Source: Syntrophorhabdaceae bacterium
GTDB taxonomy: Bacteria > Desulfobacterota > Syntrophorhabdia > Syntrophorhabdales > Syntrophorhabdaceae
Direction of reading: 5' to 3'
DNA: 36,973 nt
Assembly (NCBI GenBank): GCA_026415675.1
Contig: JAOAGQ010000026.1
Location: forward strand, 1-36,973
Below, piece by piece: positions 32,411-36,973 of this stretch. The notes under the pieces are model-generated. The model made no database searches. It worked only from the letters and a program-made list of their open reading frames with translations, and was not told the origin of the DNA. Positions within the stretch are counted from its first letter, which is position 1. The number at the start of each line of letters is the position of its first letter. Both the position numbers and the translations under genes were made by a program.

Positions 32411-33068
32411 CGGAGAGTCTCTTCTTCTTTTTCGTTTCGTGCCTTTGTTTTAGAAACTCTATTATCCCGGGCATGATGGAGATGATGATGATGGCGAGGA
32501 TCACGAGGCTAAAGTTTTTCTTTATTATGGGGAGGTTCCCAAAAAAATAGCCCGAGAAGACGCATATGGCGATCCATACAATACCCCCTATGACGTTATA
32601 GCTTATAAACTTCCAGTAGCTCATACTCCCTATCCCTGCAACAAAGGGGGCGAATGTCCTTATGATCGGTACAAACCTCGCTATTATGATCGTCTTTCCC
32701 CCGTACTTTTCGTAGAATTCATGGGTACGGTTTAGATATTCCCGGTTTAAAAAACGGACATCCTCACCGCTGAATATCTTTGGTCCCAATTTGGCGCCAA
32801 TCCAGTAATTGACCGTATCCCCGGCAATGGCGGCAACGGAGAGGAGGACAAACAGAAGAAAGACATCCAGTGCCCCGATCGCCGCAAAGGTACCGGCGGC
32901 AAAAAGAAGGGAATCACCAGGTAGGATAGGGGTTACGACAAGTCCTGTTTCACAGAATATGATGAGAAAAAGTATGAGATACGTCCATGTGCCGTAATCT
33001 TTTATGATGCTTCCGAGATGGACATCTATATGGATGACAAAATCAATTATATATCCGATCCACTCCAT
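32403..33068 (-). CDS. DedA-family membrane protein
   Basis: A 221-residue DedA protein with about five hydrophobic segments. Conserved blocks are FCETGLVVTPILPGDSLLFAAG near the N terminus and KYGGKTIIIARFVPIIRTFAPFVAGIGSM in the middle, with the acidic and arginine residues typical of the family. DedA proteins include flippases for undecaprenyl phosphate and phosphatidylethanolamine, needed for envelope homeostasis. It is encoded 32 bp after the TgpA-like gene. Confidence 0.92.
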   Translation of the reverse strand: MEWIGYIIDFVIHIDVHLGSIIKDYGTWTYLILFLIIFCETGLVVTPILPGDSLLFAAGTFAAIGALDVFLLFVLLSVAAIAGDTVNYWIGAKLGPKIFSGEDVRFLNREYLNRTHEFYEKYGGKTIIIARFVPIIRTFAPFVAGIGSMSYWKFISYNVIGGIVWIAICVFSGYFFGNLPIIKKNFSLVILAIIIISIMPGIIEFLKQRHETKKKKRLSDG

Positions 33069-33100
33069 TTCAACCTCTTTTCTGTTAAATAGCCTGTATA

Positions 33101-34549
33101 CTACAGGATATTCTCTTTTGAGTCAAATTTTTCCTTCAAACTATGAGATTTTTTACCGATGGAAAGGCGGATCTTAAGTAATTTAGGCCATTTCAGGGGG
33201 GTTTTTATTCTCTTTATCGCAGAGATTACAGAAGAGAGGTCGCTCTTGCCGATCTTTTTTCCTCCATATATCTCCTCACAGAAAGTATGGACGATAAGGG
33301 CGATCTCATGCCTTAACTCCGGAAAGTAACGTTCTACCTTAAGGGCAATATCAAAAGGTGTATCTCCCGGATGGATCCTGATCCCCGCCTTTCCAACAAA
33401 AGAGAGAAGACCCCGATACACATCGGATAACGTCTTATAACCCCTGCAAAGGGACATAAATCTATCGATGATACCTTCAAGGACATCCCTGAGAAGAAAC
33501 ATTATCCCAAAAAATGATGATTTTTTGACCATAACCCTCTTTTTTTCTTCAGTTTTTGAAAAGAGCCACCACATTAATAGGTATATAAAAAAGGTGGCCA
33601 TAATGAAAAAGAGCAAAAAGAAGAGCACCTTGATGCCCCAAAATAGAATCGTCTCTATCCATTGAAGCCAAGGATTCTCAGAATGGTATGGTGGGAGGGA
33701 TTTTTGAGTCTTATCTGAATGGACCTCTGGGTCAGATCTTATCTTACTTTTACCGAACATGAAAAGGAGAAAATATTTGAATACGGGGAAAATAAGCCTT
33801 GCCCCAAAGGTTGCCCCCTCAGCGGTATATGAGGCAGCATCCTTCATGAGGGGGAGGAATATGGAGGTGAAGGTTATAGATATGAGTAGAACCGTTGAGA
33901 CAAAAGCCATCATAATAGCAATACCCCTGTATCCTGAAATGTAATCCTTCTGTTCTACATGATCTTCTTCCCTTGCGATACCTATTGCAGGAAGACTTAA
34001 TAAGAAAAAGGGGAATACCATAAGGGATGAGACTTCATCATCCCCCTTTATGCCCCCTTTAGTTTCAAGGACGAGCTTTGTTAAATAAATACAGAAAAAG
34101 GCTGTAATACCTATATCAAAACGGGCGCATATACTGTAATAATCGAGCTTTCTCCTTGAGAAGGCGACCCCTGAGAACCAGTATAGAGAGACCCATATCA
34201 CGATAAAGATAAGGTGTAACCATTTATCCATCCTTTTCTCGAGAAAGAAAATGGAAAAAAGTCCGGTAAATCCAAGAATAGGTTCTAAAGGATAGAGGGT
34301 ATTATGGAGGGTCAAAAGGGTAGAGAAAGAAAAGGATAAAAGATGAAGAATCAGGATGTAGATAACCCTTAACCCCCTATTACGGGTAATCGAGGTGATA
34401 AAAGAGGCAAAAAAGAATATGGCGACCCCCCATAGAATGCCAAAGGGTTTCAAAGAGACAACCTTTGCGAAGAAGGCTCCCATAGCGTATAGCCAGCATA
34501 TCTCCATCCCTGCAGAGAGAAGATAGAAGGTTGCCCTATTCCCCTTCAT
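33101..34549 (-). CDS. TgpA-like multi-spanning membrane protein with a DUF4129-like tail and no transglutaminase core
   Basis: A 482-residue protein with about nine or ten membrane helices in residues 1-340, then a cytoplasmic C-terminal region (about 360-470). GDTPFDIALKVERYF, LRHEIALIVHTFCEEIYGG and a helical end resemble DUF4129, the C-terminal part of TgpA-type proteins. In normal TgpA (about 650-700 residues) a transglutaminase core with a Cys-His-Asp triad lies between membrane helices; here only a short lysine-rich region separates helices and no such motif was found. It overlaps the DUF58 gene by 4 bp. It may be a scaffolding membrane partner of the MoxR/DUF58 pair; the function is unknown. 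Confidence 0.6.
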   Translation of the reverse strand: MKGNRATFYLLSAGMEICWLYAMGAFFAKVVSLKPFGILWGVAIFFFASFITSITRNRGLRVIYILILHLLSFSFSTLLTLHNTLYPLEPILGFTGLFSIFFLEKRMDKWLHLIFIVIWVSLYWFSGVAFSRRKLDYYSICARFDIGITAFFCIYLTKLVLETKGGIKGDDEVSSLMVFPFFLLSLPAIGIAREEDHVEQKDYISGYRGIAIMMAFVSTVLLISITFTSIFLPLMKDAASYTAEGATFGARLIFPVFKYFLLFMFGKSKIRSDPEVHSDKTQKSLPPYHSENPWLQWIETILFWGIKVLFFLLFFIMATFFIYLLMWWLFSKTEEKKRVMVKKSSFFGIMFLLRDVLEGIIDRFMSLCRGYKTLSDVYRGLLSFVGKAGIRIHPGDTPFDIALKVERYFPELRHEIALIVHTFCEEIYGGKKIGKSDLSSVISAIKRIKTPLKWPKLLKIRLSIGKKSHSLKEKFDSKENIL

Positions 34550-35685
34550 CGGTTGGCCTCACGTCGGAGGGAAAGGATGTCCCTTAAGGTGAGGACGTAG
34601 AGTTTTGATGAACTATCCCTTGAAAACCTTTTCAGCATCTCTGAATTATCATTCTCTTCCATCGTGAAAAGGATGAATGTAGCCCTTCCCATCGAATATC
34701 CCCATTTTTCCAGCAACTCCTGAAAGGGGATTCCCCGTTTCATCTTAAGTCTTGCCAGCGCCTCAAGTATAGCCGATATCTGGTTGAAACCCCTTGAGAT
34801 GGGCACATAAGATGGATAATTTTCTATCTCACCATTTGTCATGAGTCCTGTGGGTAAGCCCCTACGTTCAAAGAGGACGGCCATTGAGGCCACGACCTCC
34901 AGTGTAGAATCAAAGACATCTCCATCGTTTACCTCGGAGAATTTATCTACATCAACGATTATGAGCAGCTTCTCATGCGTTGTCGAATCGAATATCTTTT
35001 CTTGGAGATGGTTCTTTTTTGCACTTGCCTTCCAGTGGATAAACCGGGCAGGTCTCTCCTGTTGATAATCCCTGGTACCGAGTATATAAACAGGATCTTT
35101 AACGGGGTTACTCTCCCCGGGTATTCCGAAGAATTCCTTACCTTTTGCGGGGAATAGTATAAGAGGTATAATTCTCGGGTATGCAACGATCTCAACCCCA
35201 TCCTTTATGCTTTTTTCACGCTGAAAAAAGGACAGAAGGTCTCCTGTTGATGACTTAATAGGTCCCAATTTGTATATACCCCTTTTTTCGAGGGGGAAAG
35301 ACCATGTGAAACGGCATTCTTGATACCACAGGAGGCTGCTGTTACCTTTATTCGAGATTTCCGAGTTACTTCCTTCCTTTCTTAAGGGAATCACTATCTC
35401 GATAGATACAGGCATTGCCTTTCTGTTTAAGACCAAAAGATCAACGGAGATACCCTCTCCGGCAAAGACCCTCGTTCTATGAGGGTGTATTTCGTAGTTT
35501 ACGTTGTAGTCGCTTAAATGGGCCCATGTTTTTAACCCCGATATGGAAGCGAAGAGCATAACGGAGAGAATGATGATATCCCTCTGGCTGTTTAAGAGGC
35601 CTATCACAAGGATAAGACCCACTATTCCAAGCATCATAGGAACGGTAAAAAGACTCGATACGCGCCTCGGGACTATGGTATCCAT
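34546..35685 (-). CDS. DUF58-domain protein
   Basis: A 379-residue protein with two N-terminal hydrophobic helices (about 15-55), a beta-rich middle section (to about 180) and the DUF58 signature RPARFIHWKASAKKNHLQEKIFD near 217-239, followed by a von Willebrand A-like fold (LLIIVDVDKF, later VVASMAVLFERRGL). Such proteins usually sit beside MoxR ATPases and a TgpA-like protein. The start is 11 bp after the moxR stop. Confidence 0.9.
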   Translation of the reverse strand: MDTIVPRRVSSLFTVPMMLGIVGLILVIGLLNSQRDIIILSVMLFASISGLKTWAHLSDYNVNYEIHPHRTRVFAGEGISVDLLVLNRKAMPVSIEIVIPLRKEGSNSEISNKGNSSLLWYQECRFTWSFPLEKRGIYKLGPIKSSTGDLLSFFQREKSIKDGVEIVAYPRIIPLILFPAKGKEFFGIPGESNPVKDPVYILGTRDYQQERPARFIHWKASAKKNHLQEKIFDSTTHEKLLIIVDVDKFSEVNDGDVFDSTLEVVASMAVLFERRGLPTGLMTNGEIENYPSYVPISRGFNQISAILEALARLKMKRGIPFQELLEKWGYSMGRATFILFTMEENDNSEMLKRFSRDSSSKLYVLTLRDILSLRREANR

Positions 35686-35696
35686 TTTTTTAGCCG

Positions 35697-36635
35697 TTAT
35701 GTCGGCAGGGCAGGAACCGGAGTGTCTTCCAGTATCTCCTCTATTATCTGACCCTGTGTCTTATTTTTAAGCCTTTCCTCATCTTTGAGGAGCAATCGAT
35801 GGGCCAAAACAGGTATGGCCAATCTCTTTATATCGTCGGGAAGGACATAGTCGCGTTCTCTTAATAAGGCATAGGCCTGTCCTGCCCGCATAAGACCCAA
35901 TGAACCCCTCGGACTTACCCCGAGTCTGAGGGTGTCTTTTGAGCGTGTAGCCGCCACGATGGATGTGATATATTCCATTACAGGGCGTGAGACGAGAATC
36001 GTTCTCCTTATCCACTGGAGGTTGACTATATCTTCCGGAGTTGCGGTAGGGGTGAGTTCTTTTAATGGATCTTTATTCTGAAACCTCTCGAGGATTGTGA
36101 TCTCTTCGTTCTTATCGGGGTACCCAAGATTTATCCTCATGAGAAACCTGTCGAGCTGGGCTTCGGGCAGGGGGAATGTGCCTTCCAGTTCTATGGGATT
36201 CTGGGTGGCAATAACGAAGAAGGGATGGGGTAGGGGATAGGTCTTTCCATCCACCGTTACCTGCCTCTCCTCCATACTCTCAAGGAGGCTCGACTGGGTT
36301 CTCGGTATGGTACGGTTTATCTCATCGGCGAGAAGGACATTCGTCATAACAGGCCCTGGCTGAAAGATGAACCTCCCCGAGTGTTGGTTGTATATATTAA
36401 ACCCTGTAATATCCGAGGGCAATAGATCAGGGGTGAACTGTACCCTTTTAAATGTTGCCCCTATGCTTCGGGCAAGGGATTTTGCGAGCAGGGTCTTGCC
36501 AAGACCGGGGATATCCTCTATCAGCACATGGCCTTCAGCGATTAAGCCTGTCAGGAGAAGCTCAATAGAACTCTCCTTTCCTACGATAACCCCTGAAATA
36601 TTATCGATGATCCTTTTGCATATCTCATATACCAT
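35697..36635 (-). CDS. MoxR-family AAA ATPase
   Basis: A 312-residue MoxR ATPase likely acting as a chaperone in assembly of envelope complexes. Walker A is IEDIPGLGKT (glycine-rich loop GLGKT), Walker B is LLADEINR, then SSLLESMEERQVTVDG, the sensor 1 block FFVIATQNPIELEGTFPLPEAQLDRF and a C-terminal lid with GVSPRGSLGLMRAGQAYAL. The ATG at 36635 is used; a GTG at 36644 in the same frame is a possible alternative, and neither has a clear Shine-Dalgarno sequence. It leads the operon moxR, DUF58, TgpA-like, DedA, DUF192. Confidence 0.93.
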   Translation of the reverse strand: MVYEICKRIIDNISGVIVGKESSIELLLTGLIAEGHVLIEDIPGLGKTLLAKSLARSIGATFKRVQFTPDLLPSDITGFNIYNQHSGRFIFQPGPVMTNVLLADEINRTIPRTQSSLLESMEERQVTVDGKTYPLPHPFFVIATQNPIELEGTFPLPEAQLDRFLMRINLGYPDKNEEITILERFQNKDPLKELTPTATPEDIVNLQWIRRTILVSRPVMEYITSIVAATRSKDTLRLGVSPRGSLGLMRAGQAYALLRERDYVLPDDIKRLAIPVLAHRLLLKDEERLKNKTQGQIIEEILEDTPVPALPT

Positions 36636-36861
36636 GGCTTGCACCGAATACCGAACAGTTGGAAAACATATATACCTTTATTTTGTCAAGAGAAAATTCC
36701 CAGTTTCCCCAATCCTTATTTTATTCCTACCTTATTCCTATGCGCGATAAAAAAATATGGAAAAATCAAAAAAATTGATATAACGTTTAGGGAAGTACTG
36801 CCATATTGGGGCTTTTGGCGTAAAATAATAGACTGATTAAATCATAATTGGAGGTATGGAA
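36636..36861. promoter_or_regulatory. Divergent regulatory region between moxR and the last gene
   Basis: An AT-rich 220-bp interval separates moxR (minus) from the gene starting at 36862 (plus). On the minus strand TTGACA (complement of 36684-36689) could be a -35 for moxR, but no convincing -10 lies at 16-18 nt. On the plus strand TAAAATAATAG (36822-36832) is -10-like. GGAGG (36850-36854) is the RBS of the last gene. No other feature was seen. Confidence 0.3.
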
Positions 36862-36973
36862 ATGAGAAACGAGCAGGATCCGGCACGGGCTTCCAATAGA
36901 ACCCGTGAGGAAATTCGCACAAGGGGTGCGATCTTCAACATCAACGAAGGTATCGATATCGAAAGTGGTAAAA
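36862..36973 (+). CDS. Start of an unidentified gene, truncated by the window end
   Basis: The first 37 codons of a protein beginning MRNEQDPARASNRTREEIRT, rich in Arg, Glu and Asn, with no hydrophobic stretch, so probably cytoplasmic. GGAGG lies 7 nt before this ATG; an ATG six nt upstream in the same frame sits directly against the GGAGG and is less likely. Too little is present to assign a family. Confidence 0.55.
   Translation, partial: MRNEQDPARASNRTREEIRTRGAIFNINEGIDIESGK

Overview
The window is a compact, almost fully coding chromosomal segment. It suggests an anaerobic, motile, Gram-negative bacterium. The grounds are an oxygen-sensitive class III ribonucleotide reductase, several radical-SAM or anaerobe-type families (FmdE, a PflX-like protein), a TonB-type energy transducer, a chemotaxis receptor behind a sigma-28-type promoter, and heavy use of AGG/AGA/ATA codons. 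A Desulfobacterota or Nitrospirota-like lineage would fit, but this is an inference from gene content, not a phylogenetic result. No tRNA, rRNA or insertion sequence was seen.

Layout. 1-122: the edge of a CRISPR array (two identical 36-bp repeats, one complete spacer, no cas genes in view). 324-1295: Tat-exported metallo-beta-lactamase-fold protein. 1387-3011: sigma-70 promoter, hairpin leader and the housekeeping sigma factor rpoD. 3022-6211 (minus): nrdD, a small thioredoxin-like protein and nrdG behind a promoter overlapped by two NrdR boxes. 6288-6911 (minus): FmdE-family protein. 7114-8601: metal-type ABC ATPase and substrate-binding protein without a permease. 8605-9750 (minus): TonB-like protein behind a cobalamin riboswitch. 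9954-16830: a plus-strand run of acyl-CoA ligase, MetE/UroD-fold methyltransferase-like protein, nadK, recN, ArgA-type acetyltransferase and pmbA/tldE. 16827-21859 (minus): purE, S58 peptidase, Sir2, comM and an Fsr-like MFS transporter. 21972-22664: Crp/Fnr regulator with a palindrome on its own promoter. 22661-26781 (minus): DUF4177-like, Hsp20, NifU C-terminal domain, MFS, DUF948, YtxH and AI-2E-family proteins. 26873-31675: PflX-like radical SAM (a convergent lipoprotein follows), alpha/beta hydrolase, GGQ release-factor-like protein, SlyD-type prolyl isomerase and chemotaxis receptor. 31946-36635 (minus): MoxR, DUF58, TgpA-like membrane protein, DedA and DUF192. A new plus-strand gene begins at 36862 and runs off the window.

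Most genes are housekeeping. The most informative signals are regulatory: NrdR boxes on nrdD, a cobalamin riboswitch on a tonB-like gene, a sigma-28 promoter on the receptor, and a 20-bp palindrome over the -10 of the Crp/Fnr gene. The best candidates for under-described biology are the MoxR-DUF58 operon, whose third gene looks like TgpA without its transglutaminase core and is joined to DedA and DUF192, and the AI-2E-family gene, which has no canonical start codon in front of its first membrane helix. I found no clearly new multi-gene defence or metabolic system.
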